From CAZKVU01 sp964556475 (GTDB lineage: Bacteria; Patescibacteriota; Microgenomatia; UBA1406; HO2-37-13b): DNA of 12,377 nt. The number at the start of each line of letters is the position of its first letter. The first letter of the stretch is position 1. Shown here one piece after another: positions 12,326 through 12,377 of this stretch. Both the position numbers and the translations under genes were made by a program. The stretch covers positions 1 through 12,377 of the forward strand of contig CAZKVU010000022.1 in assembly GCA_964556475.1 (NCBI GenBank), read 5' to 3'. The notes under the pieces were generated by a model. The model was not told where the DNA came from. It worked only from the letters and a program-made list of their open reading frames with translations, and made no database searches.

Positions 12326-12377
12326 CATTGAAAATCTCCAGGGCTTCAACTATCATAACTTTATGCTTCCTGCATTT
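12326..12377. other. 52 bp downstream of tRNA-Lys with no recognisable feature
   Basis: I see no gene start, hairpin with a T-run, or tRNA in this end segment. Confidence 0.5.

Noticed and set aside
1..12377. CRISPR array, insertion sequence, prophage or toxin-antitoxin system
   Set aside because: No regularly spaced repeats, transposase or integrase motifs, terminal inverted repeats or paired small toxin/antitoxin genes were seen on either strand.

Overview
The window is an AT-rich stretch of bacterial chromosome with small, tightly packed genes and three scattered single tRNA genes (His, Cys, Lys), none with an encoded CCA end. UGA is used as a normal stop. Two large membrane proteins of the PTPS-related/YfhO-like type, several N-anchored or secreted proteins of unknown function, tiny intergenic gaps and no Shine-Dalgarno sequences together suggest a Patescibacteria/CPR genome (Microgenomates or Parcubacteria style) assembled from a metagenome. 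That placement is an inference; no rRNA or marker protein is present to confirm it.

Layout from left to right. tRNA-His (4-78) and a RibD_C/dihydrofolate-reductase-like protein (163-774) are on the plus strand. Convergent to them is a two-gene minus-strand operon: an N-anchored protein of unknown function (2512-3108) followed by a membrane-anchored M64-like metallopeptidase with a cysteine-rich tail (847-2508). Divergent from that operon is the first large GT-C/YfhO-like membrane protein (3139-4821). Next come a small membrane protein (4853-5212, minus), a GNAT acetyltransferase (5239-5679) and an SRPBCC-fold protein (5974-6351). Then tRNA-Cys and an unusual cytoplasmic protein lie in tandem on the minus strand (7430 down to 6383). 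An EamA/DMT transporter (7496-8356), an MFS transporter (8366-9672, minus), the second large membrane protein (9689-11416), a secreted protein (11450-12178) and tRNA-Lys (12254-12325) complete the window.

Two runs of 100 N (5791-5890 and 8825-8924) are each flanked by an exact 55-bp duplication. Removing one copy and the Ns restores an intact MFS reading frame, so both gaps look like scaffolding artefacts between contigs that really overlap.

The most striking signal is transcriptional. Nearly every gene, including tRNA-Cys, has a -10 hexamer, often the extended form TGnTATAAT, ending 5-11 nt before its start, no visible SD, and mostly no -35 box. This predicts leaderless or near-leaderless mRNAs throughout. 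At 9677-9686 a perfect palindromic -10 (TATAATTATA) appears to serve two divergent genes, and 3119-3127 shows a similar arrangement. The tRNA-Cys 3' end lies only 3 nt before the ATG of the next gene, so tRNA 3' processing would itself generate a nearly leaderless mRNA.
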